DNA from: Cryptosporidium bovis
Lineage: Eukaryota; Apicomplexa; Conoidasida; Eucoccidiorida; Cryptosporidiidae
Length of the DNA stretch: 64,000 nt
NCBI GenBank assembly: GCA_009768925.2
Contig: VHIT02000030.1
Coordinates: 62,001-126,000, forward strand
Direction of reading: 5' to 3'
Shown: one piece after another, positions 19,941-30,449 of the stretch
Layout of the letters: each line of letters starts with the position of its first letter
Numbering within the stretch: position 1 is the stretch's first letter
Position numbers and translations under genes: made by a program
The notes under the pieces: generated by a model
The model's input: only the letters and a program-made list of their open reading frames with translations
What the model was told of the DNA's origin: nothing
The model's database searches: none

Positions 19941-21066
19941 ATTAAGTTTTCCTATCTATTTAAAATTAGTTAATACTAGATAATTGTCATTCCTTTGCAG
20001 TACCAGCCTCGTGCGGATTTGCGAACATTAAATGTACACTACCGCTCTATTTTGGTATGTTTCCACATGAAATGAGCGCCATTGTGTGACTTGACCCACA
20101 CTGAATTTTGGTGGCAATAATTTCGTTTTTTAAGTTGGAGGGTGTTTCTCTTGTCGGTTTATGTCTTATTTATCTTGTCATTTTTGTGTTCTATGAATTC
20201 GAACTAGTTTCAGGTAGTGAATTTGTGGTCACGAAATACCTTGGTTGGTTTCTCGGCTCGCGTTTCCCCCTTAACGCCCAAGCGTCGATTTGTATACTTG
20301 TCTACCTGTTTAGGAAGTGTGTAAGACGTTCTGCTAGTGTCTAGGTTATTGCAGTTTACAGCAATAGGAATAGTGAAACAAGGGAGAGAGGGCAAAGATA
20401 GTGAGATGATTGGGGAATGGAAAGAAGTAAGGCGTGTATATTGAACTGAGAATTTCATTTTCTACAAGTATCGAACTCTTGTTTAGGTAGGCAGTTATAT
20501 TAAAGAAACTAGCAACTAAATAATATTGAGTAACGGGTTTTAAGAAACCCAAACAGTAAAAGTAATTTTAAATTCTTATTATTAAGTTTTTTGTGTATTG
20601 AACGAAAAAAATTTCCCACGTAATTATTTGTGTATTTTGTGGGATAAAAATAGAGCCAATTATATAAATAAAATCATTTTTTTATTCCCATTATATTGGA
20701 AGAATAACTTTTATAATGGAAATTTGATTCACTTTGGAAATTGTATTCAGTGGTGAATCTGCAAATCAGTGGATGAATATGAAAGTATAATTATTGTTAA
20801 AAGATATATATACAAATATATATATGATACATCAATATTTAATATGTGCATTTGTTTGAATATATTCAAATCAAATTTTATATTGCTTTTTGATCCAGAC
20901 TATTAGTTTTGGCTTTTACATTGTTTTTATATTTGATAAATCAGAGTGGTAAAGGACAAACAGGAAGATAAATCTATTTTTTGAGTATTTTTTTTACTAT
21001 TGAAGTACACTTATTTGTAATTGTTAATACTAGCTGAGGATATATCCTGACTTTTTACATACAAAA
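19941..21066. other. Intergenic region between BiP and the hydrolase gene
   Basis: This is 1.1 kb. The left part (about 19985-20345) is less AT-rich than typical spacer and includes GAGCGCCATT near 20074. The right part (20550-21060) is very AT-rich. Short open frames occur on both strands but none resembles a family. No tRNA fold was found. Confidence 0.5.
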
Positions 21067-22704
21067 ATGGCTTCCATTTTGTCAGGGATTTCATCCCAAT
21101 ACAATGAATTGTGGAAAGCAATAATAAGACCACCAAGGGACAAATATAGTATAAGGGATCTAGGTCCAATGAAATTTGCTATAGGAAAATCTATTTACAA
21201 AAGATCAGATTTTACGCTTAGAAACAGACGACAACAAGTACTTCATTGTAGTCACTTTGAACCTGTGGAGGAGGAAAGATTTTCAGATTCCCTTCCGTGT
21301 GTGATATATCTTCACGGGAATTGCAGTTCAAGGAGGGAGGCTTTGCCATATGTTCCATTGATATTACCAATAGGAGTTACATTGATGGCAGTTGATTTAA
21401 GTGGTTCGGGTCTTTCAGATGGTGAGTACATTAGTTTAGGTTATCATGAAAAAGACGATCTCTCCATATTAATAGAATATTTACGTAAATCAAAGCGTTG
21501 TTGTTCAGTAGGTATTTGGGGAAGATCTATGGGAGCTGCGACAGCATTAATGTATTCAGGAGTAGAAAAAGGAGATGGATTTTTAAGGGGTGTGGTGATT
21601 GATTCGAGTTTTTGCAGTTTAAGACAGCTTTGCCATGAATTGGTTCACCATTATGTTCCATTACTACCAAATTTCTTGGTGGATTCTGCATTGGCATTAT
21701 TGAGGAAAACAATCAATGAAAAAGCTAAAGTTAACATTGATGACATTGCTCCTTTAAAATCAGTAAGTAATGGGAGGGTTCCTGCATTATTTATTTCAGG
21801 AATAAGCGATACTTTGGTTAATTCCAACCACTCAAAGACACTGCATGACAATTATGGAGGTGAAAAAATGTTGATGATTATTCCTGGAAATCACAATTCT
21901 GAAAGACCGAAATTCGTTAAGGCGTCAATAGTCATTTTCTTTTATACAATATTTAAGTGTTTTAACTCTACAAAATCGTCAATTTCCTTACAAACATTTA
22001 TAAATACTGATTTAAGTTTAATTTTCAACAATGAAATGTTTCAAGACGAAAATACAATGTCAAAAAAGCCATTTAAACATACATTTTATGCAATACAACA
22101 GTATATACGTTACAATGTGACCGCACCAAACAGCAATGTTAGTAATAAAAATTTATTAAATTCGTCAAGGGATTCAGAAGATTCGGATGAGTTATCAGAG
22201 AAAGGACAAGCAATACAAGATAAAAATGATACGAAGTTGAATTTGACTCACACTAATGGCAAAATGGGAACTGGCATTGCAATGAGACCACCTGATGTTG
22301 ATAAGTACATAGATAAAATGATTCCATTGGCCCAAGATGGCAGTAAAAGTACTGTTGCTTTTCCATCATCTATTTATTCGAGTGGAGCATCTTATTCGAG
22401 AAGTACAACATTCGAAACATTGAACAGCCAAAATGTGGAAGGGGGAAACATTTCCAGCACAGTAAGTTCTTTTGAAGAATTCGGTAGTATTGGTAATGGC
22501 TTAATCCATAACCGTAATTTGTCCGACTATAGAATGGATAACAAACTGGGAGTTATGGGAAATAAAACTCATAAGCAAAACTATTTTTACTACCAACAGC
22601 ACGAAGTAGATATTTTGCCTTCGGGAAGTGGTAACATTGGACGAAATTATCCAATCGATATAAACAAAAATAGGGTTTCAATAGTGACTAAAAGAAAGGA
22701 GTAG
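21067..22704 (+). CDS. Alpha/beta-hydrolase fold serine hydrolase
   Basis: The protein is 545 aa. The first ~290 residues form an alpha/beta hydrolase: oxyanion strand 'YLHGNCSS' (81-88), nucleophile elbow 'GRSMG' with Ser154, Asp248 in 'SGISDTLV' and His276 in 'GNHNS', a full catalytic triad. The strand and turn pattern resembles the BEM46/ABHD17-like group of serine hydrolases and acyl-protein thioesterase relatives. Substrate is unknown. There is no signal peptide or transmembrane segment. The C-terminal ~250 residues are Ser/Asn-rich and apparently disordered. An EF-hand or lipid anchor is not seen. Confidence 0.85.
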   Translation: MASILSGISSQYNELWKAIIRPPRDKYSIRDLGPMKFAIGKSIYKRSDFTLRNRRQQVLHCSHFEPVEEERFSDSLPCVIYLHGNCSSRREALPYVPLILPIGVTLMAVDLSGSGLSDGEYISLGYHEKDDLSILIEYLRKSKRCCSVGIWGRSMGAATALMYSGVEKGDGFLRGVVIDSSFCSLRQLCHELVHHYVPLLPNFLVDSALALLRKTINEKAKVNIDDIAPLKSVSNGRVPALFISGISDTLVNSNHSKTLHDNYGGEKMLMIIPGNHNSERPKFVKASIVIFFYTIFKCFNSTKSSISLQTFINTDLSLIFNNEMFQDENTMSKKPFKHTFYAIQQYIRYNVTAPNSNVSNKNLLNSSRDSEDSDELSEKGQAIQDKNDTKLNLTHTNGKMGTGIAMRPPDVDKYIDKMIPLAQDGSKSTVAFPSSIYSSGASYSRSTTFETLNSQNVEGGNISSTVSSFEEFGSIGNGLIHNRNLSDYRMDNKLGVMGNKTHKQNYFYYQQHEVDILPSGSGNIGRNYPIDINKNRVSIVTKRKE

Positions 22705-23610
22705 AGATACTTAATTTTCGATTTTTGTATTGGATATGGGTGATGAATTGAGTTTTCATTACAACTATTAAATATTTCCTTCTCATTGTTATCATTGACA
22801 TTTAGTATTGTTTTGCAATATATTAGAGATATTCGTGTAAATATTGAATTTTATGAAATAACATAATGTATTTTAACTTATTTTTTTGAACACAAAAAAT
22901 TTGATATAATACCATGACATCAGTGTTGATTAACTTAAAATATAATAGATATTTAATGACCTAACTTAACTTGAACTAGTATTGTTCTTATTCCAATTTT
23001 GACTAAGTGTTAATTAGTATATTGTATATATTCAATTAAATATTTATTTTTGTGCATTTTCTGAGACATTTATTTGCGTTAACACAAAGTATGGTGACTT
23101 ATATTCGTTTGTGTGGTACATTGTTTAAATATATCTTTTTTTAAGTCAATTAAAGTAGGGTAAAAGTGTTTCGTATGAGTTTTAATAGTTCAAGAAAAAA
23201 TAATTTAACGCTTAATTAAAATGCGAAGTTAGTGTATATTTATGTTACCCACATCCTAAGTTACCAAGGCAAAATATTAGATGGCGCCAAATGGGCAAAG
23301 TGGGAGTTGTAGTATCGAATATCTTTTTATAACTGTACTTAAGTAATTAAATAAATTACACGGGGTTCATTGGCTATCTTTACGTATTAAATTTAATGAA
23401 ATACGTATGTAATACAGTAACTGTATGAATAATGAACCTGAAAATAGCTTTCAATATTCAGTCTAAGGGTATCGAATGAAAGTTGATAATCAGGTTTAGA
23501 GTAAATACGGGGACATCTGTAATGTAAAAGAGGGTAGAATAACGAATTCATGATTCTTTACTGTACAGTATTAAATTAAATATCCTTGAAGGCAATAGAA
23601 AACAAATTCG
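22705..23610. other. Intergenic region upstream of the RBM5-like gene
   Basis: This is about 900 bp and AT-rich. It contains ATGGCGCCAAAT (E2F-like) at 23281-23292. A GTGATGA resembling a snoRNA C box occurs near 22740, but no D box partner was found. No gene is recognised. Confidence 0.55.
23282..23289. promoter_or_regulatory. E2F-like palindrome TGGCGCCA
   Basis: This GGCGCC-core palindrome, followed by AAT, lies about 320 bp upstream of the RBM5-like start codon. Confidence 0.55.
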
Positions 23611-25434
23611 ATGTATAACGGCTTAACAGATGATAGTACAGAATGGAGTGACTCAAGTTATAGTTTAAGGAGGAAATACAGACTGAATTGGAGTGCAATA
23701 ATTCGCGACATTCCAGAAAACTTAGAATTAAATAATAAATTAGAGGAAACTTTCTCGAAATGGAGTGTTTCTAAAGGATATTCACTTCCAAGTTTGATCG
23801 AGATAAACGAGGAAATGTGTATAGTAAAGGGAATTAGAAAGGTGATAATATTGAACTTTCCTTCAAGAAGCTCAACTAAAAGTTTTATCAAATTATCTAA
23901 AATAAATATTTGGGAAGAAATATCTAGAGATAGCACTTGCGAATTGTATGTATACTGTGCCCCTCCATTTTCCTTTAAACCATTATCTACAATTGAGTCT
24001 ATGAATGTTTCTACAAATTACTGGTTGATTAGAGGGGTTTCTGGTGAAATAGGAAGCGAAGAAACATTTTGGGATTGTATTGGAAGAGGTAACAAGTTTG
24101 GTGAACATTTGAGAAGAGTTGTTTATATAAGGGATGAAAGAAAAACAGCAACGGGGTTCTCAAATATGGGATTTTGTTTTTTGCAGTTTTCGTCTCCTTT
24201 AGCATCATATAGGGCTTTAAAATGGCAAATTAAACAAGAAATGGATAAAAGGTTTTCAAAACCAATGTTTATTGGAACAAGACATGTACAGGCCATGTTA
24301 ATGTTGGTGGGAAAACTAGATAAATATGAAACAAAAACTTTGGGAAAACTCAAAGTTATGTTAGAAAGTACGAGGTCAGAGAATTTAAGTGATGATAGAT
24401 TAATAGAATCGAAACAAGAGGTAAATGAATATGTAATACTTAGAAATTATTTGCGTTATTGGACTAGGTCTCATACATATAGTATTCCTGTTAATAAAAA
24501 TATAGAGTTTTTTACTGTGGGAAATGATGAAAATGTGAAAGTTAGTTTTAATAATATCCTAAACTATTGTGATCCTCATTTTAAGGTTCCAGGAGAACTT
24601 AAATTATATTATAGTAAACATTTAAATATTTACTGGGATTGGAATTCAAGAATTTTTTTGCATATTCAAAATAGGTCAGTTTTTGAGTATGATTACGAGT
24701 TATCATCTTTAGTTTGCATTTCTAATACTGATATTGAAAGCAAAGACAGTAGTTATATTGCAGCAAAAAAAAATACGGGTGAGAATAATAAAGATATTGT
24801 CGTTTTAGATGATATTGAAAGAAAAAACAAAAATGAGGAAAATAGTTTTGCTATTAGTAAAGAAAAAATTCACAATGAGAAAGAGAAATTTGTTGCCTCT
24901 TTGATAGAGACAACAAAGATGCAGTTAAGTAGAACTGTCGGCCTAGGAGGTGGATCTGTAAATTATAACAACGTTGTTTCGTTGAATACAAAAAAAGGAG
25001 AAAATAACTTTAAGGAGAAGAATATTGAGTCAAACAAGAGGAAAATGTCAGAGTTTTTTGACATTTCAAATACAGATGATAATTCAGACACAGGTGGCAC
25101 TCAAAACAATGATAGTGATGTAAAAAAAATAAACTTAAAAAATAAGAGAGTAAATAGCGAGTGCGAACATTATAGTATGGAAGGTAATCTGAAAAGCGAC
25201 AACATAAAGGAGCAAAATTACTTGAATAACTCAAATTTATGTAACGACAATATAGAAATTTCCCGAACGGCAGATACCAAGTCGTCAGAATTGTTTTTTG
25301 AAGACCAAAAAATTGAATTGGAGGACTTAATTTGTTTTGTATGTTGCCGAATATTTAAATCTTTAAAAGAGAAAATAAGCCATGAACAGAGCTCCTTGTT
25401 GCACAAATACAATTTAGAGAATTCCGAGCCATAA
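23611..25434 (+). CDS. RBM5/RBM10-like RNA-binding splicing factor
   Basis: The protein is 607 aa. An RRM-like fold spans about 134-230, with RNP2-like 'YWLIRGV' and RNP1-like 'SNMGFCFLQF'. An aromatic OCRE-like segment at about 320-360 (LKLYYSKHLNIYWDWNSRIFL) recalls the 'YYD..TG.YYD' repeats. The C-terminal C2H2 finger (about 574-603; 'CFVCCRIFKS' then HEQSSLLHKYNL) matches the RBM5/6/10 finger 'C..C.R.F.....L..H...S.LHK.NL'. Such proteins act in 3' splice-site recognition within early spliceosomes. The G-patch typical of animal RBM5 is not seen. The 3' end lies only 43 bp from the convergent kinase gene, so the 3'UTRs probably overlap. Confidence 0.75.
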   Translation: MYNGLTDDSTEWSDSSYSLRRKYRLNWSAIIRDIPENLELNNKLEETFSKWSVSKGYSLPSLIEINEEMCIVKGIRKVIILNFPSRSSTKSFIKLSKINIWEEISRDSTCELYVYCAPPFSFKPLSTIESMNVSTNYWLIRGVSGEIGSEETFWDCIGRGNKFGEHLRRVVYIRDERKTATGFSNMGFCFLQFSSPLASYRALKWQIKQEMDKRFSKPMFIGTRHVQAMLMLVGKLDKYETKTLGKLKVMLESTRSENLSDDRLIESKQEVNEYVILRNYLRYWTRSHTYSIPVNKNIEFFTVGNDENVKVSFNNILNYCDPHFKVPGELKLYYSKHLNIYWDWNSRIFLHIQNRSVFEYDYELSSLVCISNTDIESKDSSYIAAKKNTGENNKDIVVLDDIERKNKNEENSFAISKEKIHNEKEKFVASLIETTKMQLSRTVGLGGGSVNYNNVVSLNTKKGENNFKEKNIESNKRKMSEFFDISNTDDNSDTGGTQNNDSDVKKINLKNKRVNSECEHYSMEGNLKSDNIKEQNYLNNSNLCNDNIEISRTADTKSSELFFEDQKIELEDLICFVCCRIFKSLKEKISHEQSSLLHKYNLENSEP

Positions 25435-25477
25435 TTGAATCGATATCAAAAATAGACAAAGTAGCAATTTCGGGTAA

Positions 25478-26635
25478 TTAATTAATGGAAAAGAATGAGT
25501 TTCTGAGGTGTTTTAGTAGATATTCTTGCATGATTCTATCAATATCATTTGATGTATTATCTATGCACTTAACATTATCCTCTTTTCCAATAGTTGAAAG
25601 AAGATAATTTTGGATTTCTCTAATGCCTTTAATATTGTTTGAGTACTTCGAATCCAACACACCTTTTCCCCTTTGATGAAAGCGTTGTATATGTTCATTT
25701 GGGTTTCTAATGTATATCAGAAAAGTACAGAGATTAATTTTGGTTCTAGTATTATCAGTTATATTAGATGAAATGGGTATTCGCTTAATTCTTTCAAAAA
25801 GCCTGGGAGTAATGTGCACCCCTTCCACAATAATACTCTTGTTGTTTTTAATGTGATTTTCTATAATTCCAAAAATGTAATCTTCTATTTTATAAGACTG
25901 AAGTAAATATCCATTTAGTATTAAGCCATCTTTTACAGTTTCGCTTCCATTTGACAAATAATTGCATTCATCATTGTTTTCAATGCACTTGTGCACTTGG
26001 TAACTTGAGTAGTGTAGGGATTTTTCATCTTTATATTTGGGAGTTGAAGCCAAAATATGTCTTATACTATCCGTTTGTAAAATATATTTGACCTTTAGAT
26101 AGTAGGATAAGTGGGAACTAATTGTGCTCTTTCCACTCCCTGAAGTTCCAGATATTAATATAACCCATGGAACGTCTTCCTTTCCATATAAATAAGACAA
26201 TATCTTAACTAATAATTTATATTCCTCTTTCAACAATTTATACCCACAATTGTTATTTCTATCAGTAAATTCTGATTTAATTAGTGGAAAGAAAATCAAA
26301 TAAGGCATATTTACTAGTTTAAAGTAGTACTTATCTTTTTTACCTACGGTTTCTGTCAATATATTGTCAAATATTTTCATGGTATTTATTATATTATCAC
26401 TTTTCAATCCGAGCAATGTATATATCTTACAAATATCGTCCCTAGATACTACAATAGAGTTTTTATTTCGCTCTTCTTGAATATTTTCATACAAGAAACA
26501 CCTCTTTAGACCTTCTACTGTTATATAATCACTGTTAAATTCGAGTTTCTCCCATTCCCTCGCTATTATTTCTTGAAAATTATTGCTTTTTTCTTCACCA
26601 TTATTCATACAAACACCATAAATTATCCAGTCCAT
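25478..26635 (-). CDS. P-loop kinase similar to 2-phosphoglycerate kinase / plant LPA1
   Basis: The protein is 385 aa. An N-terminal helical region (about 1-110) precedes a P-loop kinase domain with Walker A 'SGTSGSGKST' (162-171) and then 'LQTDSIRHIL', a nucleotide-kinase-like DxxR step. Next come 'SIIVEGVHITP' (Walker B strand and substrate loop) and 'LIYIRNPNEHIQRFHQRG'. This order fits the 2-phosphoglycerate-kinase-like family known from archaea and from plant LPA1 proteins linked to phytate synthesis. The substrate here is unknown; inositol-phosphate metabolism is one possibility. It converges with the RBM5-like gene. Confidence 0.72.
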   Translation of the reverse strand: MDWIIYGVCMNNGEEKSNNFQEIIAREWEKLEFNSDYITVEGLKRCFLYENIQEERNKNSIVVSRDDICKIYTLLGLKSDNIINTMKIFDNILTETVGKKDKYYFKLVNMPYLIFFPLIKSEFTDRNNNCGYKLLKEEYKLLVKILSYLYGKEDVPWVILISGTSGSGKSTISSHLSYYLKVKYILQTDSIRHILASTPKYKDEKSLHYSSYQVHKCIENNDECNYLSNGSETVKDGLILNGYLLQSYKIEDYIFGIIENHIKNNKSIIVEGVHITPRLFERIKRIPISSNITDNTRTKINLCTFLIYIRNPNEHIQRFHQRGKGVLDSKYSNNIKGIREIQNYLLSTIGKEDNVKCIDNTSNDIDRIMQEYLLKHLRNSFFSIN

Positions 26636-27584
26636 TATAATAATTAATTGTTATTTGCTATCCCAATTTCACTAATATATAAGTATTTATTTTCTGTTTT
26701 TCCATTACCCACATTTAAACCATAACTTAAAAGAATAAAAATATCAGACTGGTGAGCACATAGAATCTCTAGGTGTAAAATTATTCTTTCCTTCCTTGGT
26801 AAAAATCTTATTTTAAGTTATCATGAAAGAGGTGGAATTAATAATTTTACATTTAGCTTTAGTTTCACAGATGTTCCCTTTTCATTTTAATGTCACCATT
26901 GTGCGCGCCAAACAACGGTACTTGAGTAATTTTGAATTTACATTTTTACCGGTAAAATTATTTGCATGTGGTCAAATAGTCAAGGTCATGTTTAAATGGA
27001 AGCCAATAATTTGGAGATTGAATGGTAGAATTGACAAGTGAGTTGTGTGAGTTAGCAGGAGTATATTAAACTTAGTGGAGTTGCGTGATATACAAATGAG
27101 GAAATGGAATGATAAATACACATTAAAAGTTTATGGTTCTATACAATTAGAATTGTCACTGATAGAGAGAGTAGTAAGCTATATTTTATTTTTTTCAACT
27201 AAAAATTTATTCTTATGGGGATAATGACACAAAATGTATGCAAAAATAGTGCAATAACTATGATTGACAGTTTGAATAGAAAAAAAATGCATGATTTGGA
27301 ATATTAATGCAAACTAGTTTAATGCTCGAAACCCCACTTAAAAAAAGTAATAGCAAATGTCATGTTCTGAAAATAGTGATAATTTTTTTCAGATGATTAC
27401 TTTCGTTTAAATTTGTTACATAATTATCCAAAATACAAAGAAATTAAGTGTATACAAATTAGTTATATATTATTTATAACTCGATTATTAAATTAAAGAT
27501 AGTAACATACTATTAAAATAAAAGTAATTGAATATAATAAAAAATTAACAAAACTCCAAATAGGGTTGTGAATTTGTTGTCACA
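26636..27584. other. Divergent intergenic region
   Basis: This is about 950 bp. It contains TGCGCGCCAAA (E2F-like) at 26902-26912. A 72-codon open frame at 26823-27041 spans the motif and is probably spurious. The stretch next to the secreted-protein gene (27400-27570) is extremely AT-rich. Confidence 0.5.
26902..26912. promoter_or_regulatory. E2F-like motif TGCGCGCCAAA
   Basis: This GCGCGCC core with AAA flank lies about 270 bp upstream of the P-loop kinase start codon. Confidence 0.5.
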
Positions 27585-28766
27585 ATGAAGTTCTTTGAAT
27601 CTTATTTATGTGTAATATTCTTTTTATTTTGGATGGTTAATGGTTTGCCTACATCAAATGTAAGGATTAAAGGAGAAGGCAATAATACAGAGTTAAGTAG
27701 TCAAGATAACCCACATTCGAGTCCAGCTTCTGCAATCAAAACTATGACAACAACAAAAAAAACAATTACGAGTACAACAACAAAGAAAACAATTACGACC
27801 ACAACAACAAAAAAAACTACGACTGTAACAAAAAAAACAACAGCAACATTAACACCAAAACCAGAAAATTATTCACAAGAAAAAACTGAAGAGTTACTGA
27901 CAATGAAAAGTATTAAAGATGAAACTGAATTTGATTGTGAGAATGCAGTTTTCCCCAGTGAAGTATTTAGTTCACAACCACGTGACAATATGGTATATTT
28001 AAAACCATCAATAATACCAACTTCAGGTTTTACAAAGGCAGGATTGACAAAGTTTACTACGGCTTTTGGTATACATATTTTGGGAGATTCAAATGTCCCG
28101 GACGATAAGATTTCATATTTAACAGAGTTATTAGCAAGCGTATTGGATAATGATCAAGATGGTTTAGTTGACGCAACTCAAAATACCATTTTAGAGACAA
28201 TAAGATCCTCAAATGGTATGATGGTTATATTGTCAGGTGATGAAGACTCAATTGAAAAACTATTAGATCCAGAAGATGGATTGCCACCTGAATATTCATG
28301 CATGATGTTTTTACTTGTAGAGCAAGCAAAAAATATTATTCGAGGTGGCCCGCATCAAAAGGATTGTCCTTACGATTTAGATAAAGTAACAGATAGAGGT
28401 TTGGGATTTGTTGTTGATTTTATATCACAAGCTGCATATCCGGTAACCTTTTCCTTAAATGAGGAAAGTTCAATGAGGATGGAGAATTTATATAATTCGG
28501 CAATAAGAAGAGGGTGGTTTTTACCACAAAATATACCTGTTGCAAATAATGAGTTTTGCGATGAGGATTGCAAAAGGCTTTCATTCCAGTCATGGCTAGC
28601 AACTTCTATTTTGGATCAGGATAAATGTTCTTGCATAAAAGCAAACGTTTTCAAACTTTGTACATCAGAAGAGATCAAAAACATTTCTCCAGATGACTTT
28701 GCTTACTTTGCCAGTGCATTAAAAAGACCAAGTGCCTATTCATCTTCAGCCATTATTACCAATTAA
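27585..28766 (+). CDS. Secreted Thr-rich (mucin-like) protein with a C-terminal Asp-rich-loop domain
   Basis: The protein is 393 aa. A signal peptide (MKFFESYLCVIFFLFWMVNG) is followed by a Thr/Lys repeat zone (about 50-90; TTTKKT units), a likely site of O-glycosylation as in Cryptosporidium mucin-like glycoproteins. The folded remainder (about 110-393) contains 'AFGIHILGDSNVPDDKISYL' and 'LASVLDNDQDGLVD'. The DNDQDGLVD loop looks like a calcium-binding EF-hand or dockerin-type loop, and the context resembles an uncharacterised extracellular family with 'LDNDEDG' that I recall from bacteria and algae; that link is unverified. Cys residues near the C-terminus (CDEDC, CSCI, C) suggest disulfides. 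There is no GPI signal or TM segment. The role is unknown, probably extracellular or in the wall or vacuole. Confidence 0.8.
   Translation: MKFFESYLCVIFFLFWMVNGLPTSNVRIKGEGNNTELSSQDNPHSSPASAIKTMTTTKKTITSTTTKKTITTTTTKKTTTVTKKTTATLTPKPENYSQEKTEELLTMKSIKDETEFDCENAVFPSEVFSSQPRDNMVYLKPSIIPTSGFTKAGLTKFTTAFGIHILGDSNVPDDKISYLTELLASVLDNDQDGLVDATQNTILETIRSSNGMMVILSGDEDSIEKLLDPEDGLPPEYSCMMFLLVEQAKNIIRGGPHQKDCPYDLDKVTDRGLGFVVDFISQAAYPVTFSLNEESSMRMENLYNSAIRRGWFLPQNIPVANNEFCDEDCKRLSFQSWLATSILDQDKCSCIKANVFKLCTSEEIKNISPDDFAYFASALKRPSAYSSSAIITN
27740..27856 (+). repeat. ACA/AAA triplet-rich repeat coding Thr-Lys
   Basis: Imperfect repeats of ACAACAACAAAAAAAACA-type units encode the TTTKKT region of the secreted protein. 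This is a low-complexity, purine/ACA-rich tract likely to vary in length. Confidence 0.8.
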
Positions 28767-30188
28767 AACATACATATATAATCTTTAATTATGTTTTCAA
28801 TTCTTTTTATTCATTAATTTATTGTTATTCACTACTTTTTGAAATTAAATATGATAAATTTCATTTAAAACTTTAAATTAAGAATAAATTCGAGGAACTT
28901 TTCATAATTAATGCATCATAATTGAATATATTTCGTAAATATTGATAAATTCAACGGTTCAAATATTACTCAAATTTCAATTTTTATTTGAACAAATTTG
29001 CAATGTTTGCGAATTTAACTTGATTTGAAACATCAAAAAGGAGAATTGCAGTTGTTTGGAACGAAGAAATATAGGGTAAATAAATTTAAAAATTAAAATC
29101 TTTTTTGAAATCATAGAATTTATGCACAAGTATATTTTTATATCACAAAGTTATATGTAAATATATTTATATGGGGCAGAACAACCAATAAGTAAATTTA
29201 CATATAAATAATAGAAAAGAAAAATTTAACAGATTTTGATACTCACATCAATGCTTTTTTTTAAAGGTAATAAATGTACGCCCAATATCTAAATATTTTG
29301 AATCTTAAGAAATAACAAAACGAAAATATAACAAGATTCACATACAGGAGAACCATATAATTTATACTGTCAAATAATAGATATACACACTGGTGTCATT
29401 AATTAATTAAATAACAAAACAATCATTAAAGTGATAATTTAATTTTGTACGAAACAACATTTCCATGTGAAACTACTTTTTTCTTCCCCTTTTCTCTCTA
29501 TTTTCAACTGTCTGTTCTTTCATTGATAGTATCCGTAACTAATTTCAAATCAGAATCGAGTTGAGGTATTAAATATAAATTTATATTTGCACTTAGTTGT
29601 TTATATATTGATTTTTACATCAAATTTACAAATATGCATGTTCTAGAAACGCATATGTAATCTGCCCACATGCAGGCAGTCTAATTCGTTTTTGTATTAA
29701 TAACTGCACGCAGAACTATACAGTGAAAAGACGTAAATATATAATGTCACAATTTATAAGTCACGAAAATAGTAAAAAAACGATAATATGTGAGATAAAG
29801 CTAGGTTATTTATGTATCTTTTTTTACTAATTAATTCAACTTCCTATAAATATTGTTGGCATTACTTTTGTTACAAATACAAAGTAGAAACAAGAAAATG
29901 AATAAATTGCTGAAAGAAGGCGAATGTATGACGTCTCTCTCATCTATTTCAATTGATTTTCAGTTGGAAGTCTTTAATTTAGTATAATACAAACAAACTT
30001 TTAAAATTATATGCCTCAGTCTGAAACGTTTGCTTAAAATTTTGTTCATAATATTAATTAATTACATTTATTTTAACATAATCCTCATTTTATTTGTCGT
30101 TAATATTTTGTATTTAATACATAAACAATGCTACGTCTGTCACAATCCCAAAAAAAACAGGACCCCAAGCAAAACCCAATGGTAAAAC
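28767..30188. other. Long AT-rich intergenic region
   Basis: This is 1.4 kb between the 3' ends of the secreted-protein gene and the LOTUS-like gene. It is mostly very AT-rich. GCATG-containing motifs occur around 29635-29675. I see no gene, although a non-coding transcript cannot be excluded. Confidence 0.5.
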
Positions 30189-30449
30189 CTAGAGTCTACG
30201 AATGTCCTTAAAATCATCTGATAACAACAATGCTAATATTCTCGTGTATCCATATATAGTTGGAGAGAGTTTTTTGTCCCAATATTTATTGAAAATCTTT
30301 TCTATTAGACTCAATAATATTCCATCTGGATATGTAATTAGTATTTCGTGTATTTTTACCTTAAGAGAAGCCAAATCAGAGTTAATTGAACCTAAATATT
30401 CTTCAGTAAGTTCAACAGTCTTGTTCTCGTATCTTTTCTCTCCATACAT
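30189..30449 (-). CDS. Small stand-alone LOTUS/OST-HTH-like protein
   Basis: The protein is 86 aa. Residues ~25-86 fit the LOTUS (OST-HTH) winged-helix pattern. A helix 'LASLKVKIHEILITYPDGI' is followed by 'LLSLIEKIFNKYWDKKL', then 'YGYTRILALLLSD' and a final strand 'FKDIRRL'. The family pattern is 'yp.Gi.ls.l...f...f.k.l....yGy.kl..lL......v.rl'. LOTUS domains bind Vasa-type RNA helicases or G-quadruplex RNA and usually sit in large germline proteins (Oskar, TDRD5/7, MARF1). The ATG at 30449 has an in-frame stop 13 codons upstream and no splice acceptor is evident, so it appears to be a single-domain protein. The family call is by pattern only. A 96-codon opposite-strand frame overlaps it. 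Confidence 0.55.
   Translation of the reverse strand: MYGEKRYENKTVELTEEYLGSINSDLASLKVKIHEILITYPDGILLSLIEKIFNKYWDKKLSPTIYGYTRILALLLSDDFKDIRRL

Noticed and set aside
20196-20206. Minus-strand sequence AGTTCGAATTC resembling a tRNA B box
   Set aside because: No T-stem pairing and no acceptor or anticodon arms were found around it.
22738-22746. GTGATGA resembling a snoRNA C box
   Set aside because: No convincing D box (CTGA) or terminal stem was found at the expected distance.
26823-27041. 72-codon open frame starting with ATG
   Set aside because: It overlaps an E2F-like promoter motif, has no family resemblance and sits in a divergent promoter region.
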